A stretch of 64,000 nucleotides of DNA, from NCBI GenBank assembly GCA_010604095.1, contig JAABLG010000002.1, positions 129,836 through 193,835 on the forward strand, given 5' to 3'. The notes beneath the pieces were generated by a model, which saw only the letters and a list, made by a program, of their open reading frames with translations, had not been told where the DNA came from and ran no database searches. The position numbers were made by a program, and so were the translations under genes. Below, one piece after another: positions 8,639 to 16,992 of this stretch. How positions within the stretch are numbered: position 1 is the stretch's first letter; the number at the start of each line of letters is the position of its first letter. The stretch comes from Streptococcus vestibularis (lineage in GTDB: Bacteria; Bacillota; Bacilli; Lactobacillales; Streptococcaceae).

Positions 8639-10369
8639 CTATTTCACGGTATCTTCACGGCTCACATGTTGTGATTCGCCAGCCTTACCGTTGATACGAT
8701 AATCACTGTAGTCAGAACTACTGCTGCTAGAATCACTATCATCATCGCCAACGTATTCCACATTACATGTCCAAGAGATTTTATCTTTAATATCTCCTGA
8801 TGATTTGAATTTAGAATCATAGCCATAATAGAAATCATAGACTGCCGTGAAAGTTACTTTAAAGGTCTTTTCACCAGTCTGAACAACATCGGTCACATCA
8901 ACATCTGAGAAGGTAATACTATCAGCGGAACGGTTTTTGGCTCCCGTAGTATTTTTATCAATATCAGCGATAACATCCTTATACATGGTATCATCAGTAC
9001 CATTAAGGAAAATGTCGGAAACACCATCTGGAGTCGTGTTATGGTTTGAGGCATAACTGCCAAATTTACCGTAGGCTGCTGTCAAAAGACGGTCTGCCGT
9101 ATCACGGTCAAGAACTCCATCAGCATCAAGAGTAACTGTTTGACCTTCAGAGATTTTCTTAATAGACAGTGTCTCAGTCTTGATAGAGCTACCATCGTCG
9201 AAATTCTTCTTAACGTAAACAGCTGAAGAGCCAGCTACTGCTACCTTGTTGACATCCAATTTTCCTGAGCTGAGGGTTCCAACCTTGGTACCACCAACAT
9301 AAAGGTCCCCATCTTTAAGATTAGATTTAACAGTAAAACTGAGATACTTCACTGAAAGGTTAACTTCGGTCCTAGATGTGACATTTTCTTCAGATGACAC
9401 CGTGATATCCTGATCATTGACCTTACCAGAAGCCACAAAATTGTAAGTTCCTGGATAGAGGTGTTTCAGCTCAGCGGTGTAGTTATTTCCATCTGTAGTA
9501 CCATAAGAAACACCATTGATTGTCAGATTCAAATCAGCTGTATTAACCGTCAAATCAACTGTTCCAGGATCAACCACGACTCTCCACTTTGGAAAGATAA
9601 GGAACTGGCGTCCAACCTTTTGCATACGTTCACCAGACATGAGTTGGCTCTTGCTATAGGTTGTTGTGTTTTTGGTGTCTGTATACTTAACTTCAGATGT
9701 TTTAATTTCTTTTTTAGTATCAGACCACACCTGGTATTCCAAACTATCCTTAAAGCTCTTCTTAGCAGCTGTTTCATAACGCTCTGCTACTTGACCTCGT
9801 GAGTAATAATAAGATCCAAAGCTGTAGCCAGTAAGGGCCAAGACTGCAACAACAATACCAGCAATCATCAAGATTTTTTTACTCTTAGCCATGGCTGGCT
9901 TAGCTGGTTTGGCTGCCTTGCCATCTGAGATGAATTTATGGATGGTTGACACATCATATCCCGAAGACTTACCTAGAAGAAATTCCTCTGGAAGAGGCTG
10001 ACGACCAACATAGGTCTTAAAAGCCTTCATCCAAATTGCTTGTGCTTCTTTAGAAGCAGACTCTGACTTTTCTTCAGATTGATTCTGACCTACTTGAGAT
10101 ACTGGTGTAAACTCTTCCGTTTCTGAAGGAGACGCTTCCTCTTGATCGTCAAGTGAGACATCATCAAACACTTCCTCAGCAACGTCGAACTCATCAACTT
10201 CTTCTGTTGGCTCGGGAGCGGCAACTTCTTGATTTAGACCCATAGCCGCAATGCCTTTAATAGCCTTTAAATCAAAGTCTGCTTTTTGACCTTCTTCAAT
10301 TTCCAAAACATGAGGCGGACGACCAACTGCCTTTTCAAACAAATTAATCCACTTTTCTTTTGTTGCCAT
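8639..10369 (-). CDS. TcaA-like membrane protein with two GRxP modules
   Basis: The 576-aa protein has a cytoplasmic N-terminus with a GRxP module at 5-32 (KWINLFEKAVGRPP), an acidic linker, a second module at 110-139 (IWMKAFKTYVGRQPLPEEF), a transmembrane segment at about 165-183 and a long extracellular part. The extracellular part contains TcaA-like beta domains (PGTVDLTVNTADLNLTING and so on) and a C-terminal NTF2-like region with an Asp/Ser-rich stretch. TcaA proteins usually start with a zinc ribbon; here the GRxP modules take that place. It follows the 385-aa gene by 49 bp. TcaA relatives affect glycopeptide response and wall teichoic acid release; a similar envelope role here is inference. 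Confidence 0.82.
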   Translation of the reverse strand: MATKEKWINLFEKAVGRPPHVLEIEEGQKADFDLKAIKGIAAMGLNQEVAAPEPTEEVDEFDVAEEVFDDVSLDDQEEASPSETEEFTPVSQVGQNQSEEKSESASKEAQAIWMKAFKTYVGRQPLPEEFLLGKSSGYDVSTIHKFISDGKAAKPAKPAMAKSKKILMIAGIVVAVLALTGYSFGSYYYSRGQVAERYETAAKKSFKDSLEYQVWSDTKKEIKTSEVKYTDTKNTTTYSKSQLMSGERMQKVGRQFLIFPKWRVVVDPGTVDLTVNTADLNLTINGVSYGTTDGNNYTAELKHLYPGTYNFVASGKVNDQDITVSSEENVTSRTEVNLSVKYLSFTVKSNLKDGDLYVGGTKVGTLSSGKLDVNKVAVAGSSAVYVKKNFDDGSSIKTETLSIKKISEGQTVTLDADGVLDRDTADRLLTAAYGKFGSYASNHNTTPDGVSDIFLNGTDDTMYKDVIADIDKNTTGAKNRSADSITFSDVDVTDVVQTGEKTFKVTFTAVYDFYYGYDSKFKSSGDIKDKISWTCNVEYVGDDDSDSSSSSSDYSDYRINGKAGESQHVSREDTVK

Positions 10370-10418
10370 AAGGACTACTCCTATAAAATTGCTTTTTCAA
10401 AAAATGCTAAAGGTTTAC

Positions 10419-11576
10419 TTAGAATAGAAGACCTACCGTAAATGAAGACATGATAGTAAATACGATTGCAAACAAGATAGACAAAATGACACCATTCAAA
10501 AGTGCTGCCAAGATCATTTGATAGAACTTATCAGCCTTCCACGCAGTTGTTACAGGAACAATTGTAAAGAGGTTAGCAAGTGCAAACAAGAAGTAAACAA
10601 CATAGAACAAGAAGCCTGGGAAGACAACAAGTCCAATAGCTCCCAACAAGATAGTTACAAGCAATACTGGCAAGGCTAATGATGTCAAACGACCAAAACG
10701 GTCAAAGCTATTTAAGAAAGTTGTTGCAGGGTCACGGAAGATGGCCTTACGTGTCACAAATCCTGCCAAGATGAAGGCAAAGATAAAGAGGAAGGCAGCT
10801 AAAATACTTGCAAAGAAAGCCGCAAAACCAATACTAGAGGCATGACTTGAAACGGATGATGAGTAATCATTTGATCCGAAAGATCCAAAGACACTACTGA
10901 AGGCACTCGCTGTTGACTCTAAAGTGTTGACCACTTTACGTGCCATTGCGCTCAAAATTGCAAAGAATGCAAGTCCAGTCAAGAGTGACAAGAAGATGTA
11001 GTTAAGCCAACCATTGTGCTTACCATAATCTGTCATATCTGCTGGACGACGCCATGCATTAAGCAACCATGTCCAATAGTTTTTGAAAGTTGTTCCAAAT
11101 GCTGATGGTTGGGCTGGAACAACTACTGCTTGACCATTAATGAATTGAACATTTTGACCTGGTTGAAGAGGTTGACCGTTAGCAAAGGCTGCTTGTTGAC
11201 CAGCTTGCGCATTCGCAAAACCTGCTTGAGGTTGAAATGCTTGATTCGGTACAGCTTGTCCTGGGGTTGCTTGAGCACTTGCAAAACCTGGTTGAGCTGG
11301 AGCTCCTTGAACTGGAGCTTCCTGAGTGCCAGCAAATGCTGGTTGTGGTTGCGCTTCTTGAGCTGGAGTCTCTTGAGCAGCTGCAAAGACTGGTTGGGCT
11401 GGAGCTCCTTGAACTGGCGCTTCTTGTACATTGGCAAATGCTGGTTGCGCTGGAGCTCCCTGAGCTGGGGCATCGTCTTGGAATTCTCCAGCTGCAAGTG
11501 CTGCAGCAATTTCTTCTTCAGTCGCTGAACGACCATTGATGGCTTCAAAAAAATCTAACCAATCTGCTTTAGTCAT
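10419..11576 (-). CDS. GRxP-module membrane protein with Ala/Pro/Gln repeats (DUF6574-like)
   Basis: The 385-aa protein begins with a GRxP-type module (ADWLDFFEAINGRSATEEEI, 4-23). A repeat region follows (about 36-140) built from units such as QEAPVQGAPAQPAFA, then about five transmembrane segments (190-385) preceded by TFKNYWTWLLNAWRRPAD. The C-terminal membrane half resembles proteins annotated DUF6574 in streptococci, from memory. AAGGAGATTATT precedes the ATG. It is first in a two-gene unit with the TcaA-like protein. The repeats suggest a variable-length flexible cytoplasmic linker. Confidence 0.8.
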   Translation of the reverse strand: MTKADWLDFFEAINGRSATEEEIAAALAAGEFQDDAPAQGAPAQPAFANVQEAPVQGAPAQPVFAAAQETPAQEAQPQPAFAGTQEAPVQGAPAQPGFASAQATPGQAVPNQAFQPQAGFANAQAGQQAAFANGQPLQPGQNVQFINGQAVVVPAQPSAFGTTFKNYWTWLLNAWRRPADMTDYGKHNGWLNYIFLSLLTGLAFFAILSAMARKVVNTLESTASAFSSVFGSFGSNDYSSSVSSHASSIGFAAFFASILAAFLFIFAFILAGFVTRKAIFRDPATTFLNSFDRFGRLTSLALPVLLVTILLGAIGLVVFPGFLFYVVYFLFALANLFTIVPVTTAWKADKFYQMILAALLNGVILSILFAIVFTIMSSFTVGLLF

Positions 11577-11655
11577 AATAATCTCCTTAGAAATACATAG
11601 AATGATTCTATTTTATCACAAATAGCAACATTATTAAATGCCATTTTCATTAGAA

Positions 11656-11685
11656 AAAGGTTTGGTACAAGTTGTCCAAACCTTT
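11656..11685 (-). terminator. Terminator after the HAD-family gene
   Basis: AAAGGTTTGG and CCAAACCTTT form a 10-bp stem with a 10-nt loop. The minus-strand copy is followed by TTCTAATG, and the position fits the end of the 13154-11769 gene. Confidence 0.7.
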
Positions 11686-11768
11686 ATTAAATACGATATA
11701 AAATTCTTTATGTAACCTTATTAGCACAGGCAAAAATATCTGTAGACCTCTACTAAGACTCAATCATT

Positions 11769-13154
11769 TTACTTGTTTCTTTGGAGAGATTTTTGAATCT
11801 GACGATCCAGCTCCAGTTTAATATGTGGTTCTGGCGCAAAGCGTTCCTCCCAGTCATCTGGTTTCAGAATCTTGTGGGTCACTGGATCAAAATGAGCCTT
11901 ACCATCTGGGAAAATTTTACCCATATTAGCCTCATGAACCGTATCAAAGAAAGGCTTAGGATCCACACCCATAAGGACAAAGGAGCCATAAGTCAAGTAA
12001 AGCAAATCCGTCAAAGCATCGACCTGACCAACCATCGTTGACTCTGAATGTTCTTTAGAGCTAACCTTGAGAGCTGCCTTATCAAGAGCAGCATGTAGGT
12101 CCAAAACAGCCTGTCCAAAGACACGCTTGTCCCCACCTGATGAAGCATAAAGGAATTCGACGATTTCTTCCAACTTGAAATCCGAACGATGACTAGCTTC
12201 CTCAATACTATAGACACGAGGCATATCATTGGTAGAGCCATCCATCAAGTGATGGAAATCCTTAACCTTGTTAAAGTTGTCATCATCACTGGTAAATGAA
12301 TTTTCTGTTTCAAAGTGAATCAGGCCATAGTGTGATAGGGCTTTGGCAATCCCATTCTGGTTGTTGGTGTCCGTGACATGGGTCGCCTGATCCTTCAGTT
12401 CATCTTCACCATTTCCCATGGCAACACCGATACCGACACCAGACAACATTTCCAGGTCATTTTCCGAATCTCCAAAGGCCATAACCTCGCTGAGCTCGAA
12501 ACCAAATACCTCACCTAAATGAGCAATCCCTTTGAGCTTAGATTGCCCAGCAGAAATAATATCCGCAGAATAAGGACTTGAGCGAGTAATCTTAACGTGT
12601 GGGAATTTCTCCTCAATAGCTTGAGTCTCACCCACTGTCGCTACCATAACTACTTGGTAGACCGGTTCACGCATAATGGTTTTGAGAGCTTCCATGCTCT
12701 GTGGTTTAAAACGACGAATGAGAGACTTAAAACTACGTTCCACCATCTTAGCCCAAGATTTGGGCACGATACGACTCACTATTTGACCAAACTTGCTAGT
12801 CCCCATACTGATGATGTTAGAACCGACAAGACCCGTACTTGTACCTAGAGAAATTTCTCTACGTTGCTTGGTCGCATAACGAATCAAGTTGTAAATCGTT
12901 GATTTAGGGAGTTGATTTTGATAGAGAATCTTGTCATGAGTAAGGATATACTGACCATTATACGTCACCGCAAAATCCAGACCTAGATTATCCATGAAAG
13001 GCTGAACAAATCCTGGCCCACGGCCTGTCGCCAAACCAACCAAAATGCCATCTTCCTTCATCTGACTGATAGCCTTTTTGGTTGAAGTTGACACACGTTT
13101 TCGGTCATTTAAAAAAGTCCCATCAATATCAAAAAAGACTGCTTTAATCGCCAC
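11769..13154 (-). CDS. Cof-type HAD hydrolase fused to a MazG-like domain
   Basis: The start is taken as GTG at 13154, because GGAGGGGGAGCCAA precedes it and the protein then begins directly with the catalytic motif (VAIKAVFFDIDGTFLND). This gives 461 aa. Residues 1-265 are a Cof-type HAD phosphatase: DxD motif FDIDGT, cap domain, and motif IV GDSENDLEML. Residues ~290-461 form an all-alpha extension with EEASHRSDFKLEEIVEF and VDALTDLLYLTYG motifs, typical of MazG/PRA-PH-like pyrophosphohydrolases. Together this suggests pyrophosphate removal followed by dephosphorylation of a phosphorylated small molecule. The actual substrate is unknown. Confidence 0.85.
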   Translation of the reverse strand: MAIKAVFFDIDGTFLNDRKRVSTSTKKAISQMKEDGILVGLATGRGPGFVQPFMDNLGLDFAVTYNGQYILTHDKILYQNQLPKSTIYNLIRYATKQRREISLGTSTGLVGSNIISMGTSKFGQIVSRIVPKSWAKMVERSFKSLIRRFKPQSMEALKTIMREPVYQVVMVATVGETQAIEEKFPHVKITRSSPYSADIISAGQSKLKGIAHLGEVFGFELSEVMAFGDSENDLEMLSGVGIGVAMGNGEDELKDQATHVTDTNNQNGIAKALSHYGLIHFETENSFTSDDDNFNKVKDFHHLMDGSTNDMPRVYSIEEASHRSDFKLEEIVEFLYASSGGDKRVFGQAVLDLHAALDKAALKVSSKEHSESTMVGQVDALTDLLYLTYGSFVLMGVDPKPFFDTVHEANMGKIFPDGKAHFDPVTHKILKPDDWEERFAPEPHIKLELDRQIQKSLQRNK

Positions 13155-13226
13155 TTGGCTCCCCCTCCGTCTAACATTTATGCTAAAATAAATTATAACA
13201 TAAATATGATAGTGAGTAGTATCCAA
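13155..13226. promoter_or_regulatory. Divergent promoter region, HAD gene / asparaginase
   Basis: Back-to-back -10 elements are visible. On the plus strand there is TATGCTAAAAT (about 13178-13188), an extended -10. On the minus strand there is TGTTATAAT (about 13193-13201). They overlap within about 20 bp, so the two genes probably compete for polymerase. Confidence 0.5.
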
Positions 13227-14195
13227 ATGACAAAAAAAATTCTCGTCCTTCATACTGGAGGAACCATTTCCATGTCATCAGATGACGATGGCAAGGTCAG
13301 TCAAAACACTGATAATCCCATGAACCATGTTGGACTTGATTTGGACAACCTAGAACTGACCGTTCTGGATTTTCTTAACATTCCTAGTCCACATATCACC
13401 CCCTACCACATGCTTGATATTTATAAAAAAATCAAGGAAACAGCTGGACAATATGATGGTGTGGTCATTACCCACGGCACAGACACCCTTGAAGAGACAG
13501 CCTATTTTCTAGATACTATGGCTGTTCCTGAGATTCCAGTCGTCCTAACAGGTGCCATGCGTTCATCAAACGAACTGGGAAGCGATGGCGTTTACAACTA
13601 TCTCTCAGCCCTTCGTGTCGCAAGCAATGACGAGGCTGCCGATAAAGGCGTCCTAGTCGTTATGAACGATGAAATCCATGCAGCCAAGTATGTGACCAAG
13701 ACACATACCACAAACGTAGCAACCTTTCACACGCCCACTCATGGCCCTCTAGGAATCATCATGAAACACGACATTCTTTGGTTCAAGACGGCTGAACCTC
13801 GTGTTCGCTTTGACTTGCAACAAATTTCAGGAACTGTGCCAATCATTAAGGCCTACGCTGGTATGGGAATTGGCGATGGCATCATCAGCCTCCTAGATCC
13901 TGAAAAAATTGACGGGGTAGTCATTGAGGCACTAGGCGCCGGAAACCTACCACCACTAGCTGCAAGAGAAATTACGTCACTTATGAACAAGAGAGTGCCA
14001 GTTGTACTCGTATCCCGTTGCTTTAACGGTATCGCCGAACCTGTCTATGCCTATGAAGGTGGTGGCGTTAAACTCCAAGAAGCAGGCGTTATGTTTGTTA
14101 AGGAACTCAATGCACCAAAGGCTCGCCTCAAACTCCTCATTGCACTTAGTGCAGGACTAGAAGGCCAAGAATTGAAAGATTATATTGAGGGATAA
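13227..14195 (+). CDS. ansA: L-asparaginase (type I/II family)
   Basis: The 322-aa enzyme hydrolyses asparagine to aspartate and ammonia. It shows both threonine signatures: LVLHTGGTISM near the start (catalytic Thr) and VVITHGTDTLEETA (about 80-93). It has family length. The start at 13227 (MTKKILVLHTGGT) fits homologues. An in-frame ATG at 13206 sits closer to a TATAAC box, and no clear Shine-Dalgarno precedes either, so the start is uncertain. A 47-codon membrane ORF follows 3 bp later. Confidence 0.92.
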   Translation: MTKKILVLHTGGTISMSSDDDGKVSQNTDNPMNHVGLDLDNLELTVLDFLNIPSPHITPYHMLDIYKKIKETAGQYDGVVITHGTDTLEETAYFLDTMAVPEIPVVLTGAMRSSNELGSDGVYNYLSALRVASNDEAADKGVLVVMNDEIHAAKYVTKTHTTNVATFHTPTHGPLGIIMKHDILWFKTAEPRVRFDLQQISGTVPIIKAYAGMGIGDGIISLLDPEKIDGVVIEALGAGNLPPLAAREITSLMNKRVPVVLVSRCFNGIAEPVYAYEGGGVKLQEAGVMFVKELNAPKARLKLLIALSAGLEGQELKDYIEG

Positions 14196-14198
14196 GAC

Positions 14199-14342
14199 AT
14201 GAAACTTAGCATTGAAGCAACCGATAAATTGGAAAATAAAGATTTCCACTATGAACTAACCGTCTCACAGACACATGTCGCCATGGTCTGTGGTACTGTA
14301 TTAGCCAGTCTAGCCCTGATTGCATGGATGAAGAAAAAATAA
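14199..14342 (+). CDS. 47-aa single-pass membrane protein
   Basis: The ORF begins MKLSIEATDKLENKDFHYEL and ends with a hydrophobic helix (about 25-43) and the basic tail WMKKK. TTGAGGGAT precedes its ATG, and it starts 3 bp after the asparaginase stop, so it is likely cotranslated. A strong terminator follows directly. The family is unknown to me. Confidence 0.65.
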   Translation: MKLSIEATDKLENKDFHYELTVSQTHVAMVCGTVLASLALIAWMKKK

Positions 14343-14395
14343 AAAAGCTTGAAGCATGGTCACTAGAAAGGTGATTTAACTGCTTCAGGCTTTTA
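14343..14395. terminator. Bidirectional terminator between convergent genes
   Basis: AAGCTTGAAGCA (14345-14356) pairs with TGCTTCAGGCTT (14381-14392), with an inner TCAC/GTGA stem. T-rich sequence follows on the plus side and on the minus side, so it can serve both the asparaginase unit and the XRE gene. Confidence 0.8.
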
Positions 14396-14605
14396 GTTTT
14401 CTTCGTCTGGTCTATATTCAAGAATATCCCCTGGTTGACAATTTAATTCCTTACAAATGGCATCCAGAGTCGTAAAACGGATTGCCTTGGCCTTGCCTGT
14501 TTTAAGAACCGAGAGATTGGCTGGGGTAATGCCAATGCGTTCTGCCAGCTCACCCGAGCGCATCTTCTTCTTGGCAAGTTCAACGTCTAAATTGACAATA
14601 ATCAT
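14393..14605 (-). CDS. XRE-family HTH regulator (YozG-like)
   Basis: The 70-aa protein is a single helix-turn-helix domain (GELAERIGITPANLSVLKTG, about 18-37) ending LEYRPDEEN. Such tiny Cro/CI proteins are typically coupled to DUF2975-type membrane proteins, and that gene lies just upstream (9 bp). It probably represses its own operon. The C-terminal codons overlap the shared terminator. Confidence 0.88.
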   Translation of the reverse strand: MIIVNLDVELAKKKMRSGELAERIGITPANLSVLKTGKAKAIRFTTLDAICKELNCQPGDILEYRPDEEN

Positions 14606-14614
14606 AAGCCCCTC

Positions 14615-15223
14615 CTAAATCGTGTACTCATTTTCCTCAGCAACGGCATTAGCCTTAGTCAAAATCATAGCGACAGCATAGAGGACAAAGCTAACTAGCA
14701 AATAACTGATGTTAAAGAAACTATAACTCTGGTTGCCAGTTCCAAATGTAAAGATACCATTATTGATAAAAGCCCCAAGAACTAGCAAATGCGCTGACCA
14801 ACGAACCAACTTAGCATTTTTAGCGATGAAAATATCAGAACGATAAAGGTTAATCAGAAAGGCACGTAGGCACAACAAGAAACCTATGTTGACTACCATA
14901 CGAAGGAAATCAATGGTTGCTGCAAAAAGCGTCAGACTAGGACCCTTGCTTTTCACGGTAACTCCCGACCCAAGAAGCATACGCAAACCTTGTTGTAAGA
15001 GTCCTTCGTGACCAATCAAAATAAAGGCGTCATTAAGAATGGTAATAACAAGACTTAAAAAGCCCGCAAAAAGGAGGACATTAACGAACAGAAGAACACT
15101 ACGCAGACGTTTTTGTTCTTGCGTCTCCTGACGATTTTTAGCACTTTTAGCCGATTTCCAACCATAATAACTAGAGCCAGCCAAGGCTAGGACGATTAAA
15201 AAATAGAATAAGATAGTTGTCAT
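14615..15223 (-). CDS. DUF2975-like four-TM membrane protein
   Basis: The 202-aa protein has an N-terminal membrane segment, a basic stretch (KSAKSAKNRQETQEQKRLR) and three to four more segments with conserved LRAFLINLYRSDIF in the second half. This matches DUF2975 proteins that accompany YozG-type XRE regulators. The physiological role is unknown. The 15224-15416 gap upstream is AT-rich with weak TATAAT-like boxes only. Confidence 0.7.
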   Translation of the reverse strand: MTTILFYFLIVLALAGSSYYGWKSAKSAKNRQETQEQKRLRSVLLFVNVLLFAGFLSLVITILNDAFILIGHEGLLQQGLRMLLGSGVTVKSKGPSLTLFAATIDFLRMVVNIGFLLCLRAFLINLYRSDIFIAKNAKLVRWSAHLLVLGAFINNGIFTFGTGNQSYSFFNISYLLVSFVLYAVAMILTKANAVAEENEYTI

Positions 15224-15416
15224 GTGTTACCTCTATTGTAAAGACATTTTGATTTTTTAGGAGCATAGACTATAAAAAGCCAAGGTGCCTCTAGGAGCCC
15301 TTGACCTTATACTAAATCAGTAGCTAACTATTAACAGTATCAATTATATCGAATATCAATATAAAATACTAGTTTATAGATAAGATTTTACTACTTTTCA
15401 ACTAAGATACATTCAA

Positions 15417-15854
15417 TTATTTGACAGCTGTTTGTCCCTTACGAAGACGGATAGCATCACAAGCTAGAGAGACCAAGAAGAGCCAAACTGATGTACTAAA
15501 GTCCATTACTAGGTGATCTGTCGTTCCCAACTGCAAGAAGATATTCAAGGCTGATGGCACAAAAGTTAGAAGGGCAGACTTTTTCAAGAAAAGAGAGAAA
15601 TCTTCTGTCCAAAGTGCCTTCCAAGTAAAGTCTTTAAGCTCTTTACGAAGGAGCCAAATCAAGGCAAGATAGAAGGCAAATTGTAGCTCTGCGACCAGCC
15701 AGTAACCCCAGCCAGAAAGGTATTGAACCTCTGCACCTGGGAAAAGATTGGCCACGTTCACAAAAGGAAGGATAAGTAAAGCAAGCATTGCAAGACCGTA
15801 GATTGCCATAAGAAGAATAAGAAGAGCGTTGATGATTGGTTTAAGTGTTTTCAT
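15417..15854 (-). CDS. Four-TM membrane protein under dual operators
   Basis: The 145-aa protein has four hydrophobic segments (about 8-32, 48-68, 92-110, 116-134) and a short basic C-terminus (RLRKGQTAVK). It is a single-gene unit on the minus strand. Its promoter at 15956-15984 is flanked by two TTATCG-N5-CGATA(A/T) palindromes, so it should be tightly repressed by an unidentified regulator. It may be a distant DUF2975 relative; I cannot assign a function. Confidence 0.7.
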   Translation of the reverse strand: MKTLKPIINALLILLMAIYGLAMLALLILPFVNVANLFPGAEVQYLSGWGYWLVAELQFAFYLALIWLLRKELKDFTWKALWTEDFSLFLKKSALLTFVPSALNIFLQLGTTDHLVMDFSTSVWLFLVSLACDAIRLRKGQTAVK

Positions 15855-15934
15855 GATAAGTATTTCCTTTGTTAAATAGTTTTAGTAAATAATTTCTCTT
15901 TTTCGCGAATAAGGTTATCTTTATCGAAAACTTA

Positions 15935-16008
15935 TTATCGTTTTTCGATAATTATATATTACACTCTTTATTTCTCCTTGTCAACACATTTTTATCGTTT
16001 TTCGATAT
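15935..16008 (-). promoter_or_regulatory. Consensus promoter flanked by two palindromic operators
   Basis: On the minus strand, -35 TTGACA (15984-15979), a 17-nt spacer and -10 TAATAT (15961-15956). Operator 1, TTATCGTTTTTCGATAT (15992-16008), lies just upstream of the -35. Operator 2, TTATCGTTTTTCGATAA (15935-15951), lies just downstream of the -10, over the expected start site. Their starts are 57 bp apart. A single half-site TTATCG occurs at 15921-15926. This is classic repressor geometry. Confidence 0.85.
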
Positions 16009-16037
16009 TTTTTAACCAAAATCCATAAAAACACTAA

Positions 16038-16064
16038 AACCAGTTAAGAAAATCTTAACTGGTT
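16038..16064 (-). terminator. Rho-independent terminator
   Basis: AACCAGTTAAG/CTTAACTGGTT is a perfect 11-bp stem. The minus strand continues TTTAGTGTTTTT. It would end a minus-strand transcript from the 25-codon ORF at 16231-16308. Confidence 0.7.
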
Positions 16065-16083
16065 GCACTTCTTATTTTAGTCA

Positions 16084-16115
16084 CCTAGACTGGTCGTTCA
16101 TACGTCTAGGCTTTT
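16084..16115 (+). terminator. Hairpin with T-tract on the plus strand
   Basis: CCTAGAC (16084-16090) pairs with GTCTAGG (16104-16110) and is followed by CTTTTTCG. No plus-strand gene upstream explains it, so it may be a relic, end a small RNA, or act on the minus-strand RNA as a plain hairpin. Confidence 0.45.
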
Positions 16116-16230
16116 TCGTTTTTTAGGAAAAGGGATTCTACGTTTATGAAAAAAGGAAAAAGGGATTTTGGGAAACTGAGGAATGAAAGCCGTAGAATAG
16201 TGGAAAATATTGCCTCTTCCTAGCTCAATA

Positions 16231-16308
16231 CTAGTCTTGATAAACCTTAAAGTCTTGAGGATGCTTTTGGAAATTTGGATTGTAGGTTACTTTAATTTTT
16301 ACTGTCAT
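16231..16308 (-). CDS. Possible 25-aa peptide gene
   Basis: The frame encodes 25 residues starting MTVKIKVTYNPNFQKH and ending FKVYQD. A strong TGGAGGA lies 8 nt before the ATG, a TATAAT (16394-16389, minus strand) about 80 nt upstream, and the terminator at 16038-16064 downstream. AAGCTT-TTAAT-AAGCTT at 16413-16429 covers the -35 position and could be an operator. No known family is recognised. The complete signal set on a tiny ORF is the only evidence. Confidence 0.4.
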   Translation of the reverse strand: MTVKIKVTYNPNFQKHPQDFKVYQD

Positions 16309-16442
16309 GATGATGTCCTCCATTTTAGGAATGAGTTGGCTTAGCCAAAACCTTTTATTTTCAAAACCTATCTCGTTTTGATGGTTTTATTATAGGTTCC
16401 CTAACTTAAAAAAAGCTTTTAATAAGCTTGAAGGAAACTTAA

Positions 16443-16467
16443 AACTCTCAGTTGTTTACTGAGAGTT
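16443..16467 (-). terminator. Terminator of the 16475-16981 gene
   Basis: AACTCTCAG/CTGAGAGTT forms a 9-bp stem with a 7-nt loop. The minus strand continues TTAAGTTTCC. Confidence 0.7.
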
Positions 16468-16474
16468 GATATGT

Positions 16475-16981
16475 CTATAACATCGATAAGATAATGCCCA
16501 GCACCAAAGCCACCCAGACAGCATAACGAATTGTCGCATGGTAGCGATAACCTTCGATAACCTTAGGTATTTTTGTAAAGAGGTAGGCAATGTAGGCAAC
16601 TATGGAAAGAAAATAACCTTTAAAATTCAAAGTGGAACCTAGAAGACTAAATTCTTCAAAGACTGGCACTAGCACTAGGACAGCCGTAAGCATGCACCAA
16701 ACCGGTAGAAGCGTTTTTTCCCTTTGATGACAAAGATGAATAATGAGTTGAGCTATGAAACCAGCTACATACATAATGAATAGTACTGAACACAGTAGAG
16801 AGATCAAAAGTGAATAAAAATATAAGGTATGAAAGTCCATCTTTCCTTGTATCATCTCTACCAATCCAGTAATAAACCAAATCAAGATGAAGGCGAACAA
16901 ATAAAATAAGAGACCTAACATTATAAGAAACAAGGGATGCAAGATAACAAAAAAATCTAGTTTTAACCGTCTTTTGTTCAT
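16475..16981 (-). CDS. Small polytopic membrane protein downstream of recG
   Basis: The start at 16981 (MNKRRLKLDFF, after TTGAGGAGAAAACTA) gives 168 aa; a TTG 15 bp earlier is the only alternative. The protein has a basic N-terminus and four to five membrane segments (about 10-40, 55-85, 95-115, 125-140, 150-167). It begins 11 bp after recG's stop and is probably read through from it. No family recognised. Confidence 0.7.
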   Translation of the reverse strand: MNKRRLKLDFFVILHPLFLIMLGLLFYLFAFILIWFITGLVEMIQGKMDFHTLYFYSLLISLLCSVLFIMYVAGFIAQLIIHLCHQREKTLLPVWCMLTAVLVLVPVFEEFSLLGSTLNFKGYFLSIVAYIAYLFTKIPKVIEGYRYHATIRYAVWVALVLGIILSML

Positions 16982-16992
16982 TAGTTTTCTCC

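Noticed and set aside
11109..11539. Long plus- and minus-strand frames across the 385-aa gene's repeat region
   Set aside because: They are shadows of the Ala/Pro/Gln repeat, with repetitive Leu/Trp-rich translations and no start signals.
16146..16223. 25-codon basic plus-strand frame (MKKGKRDFGKLRNESRR...)
   Set aside because: The ribosome-like GGGA is too far from the ATG and no promoter precedes it.
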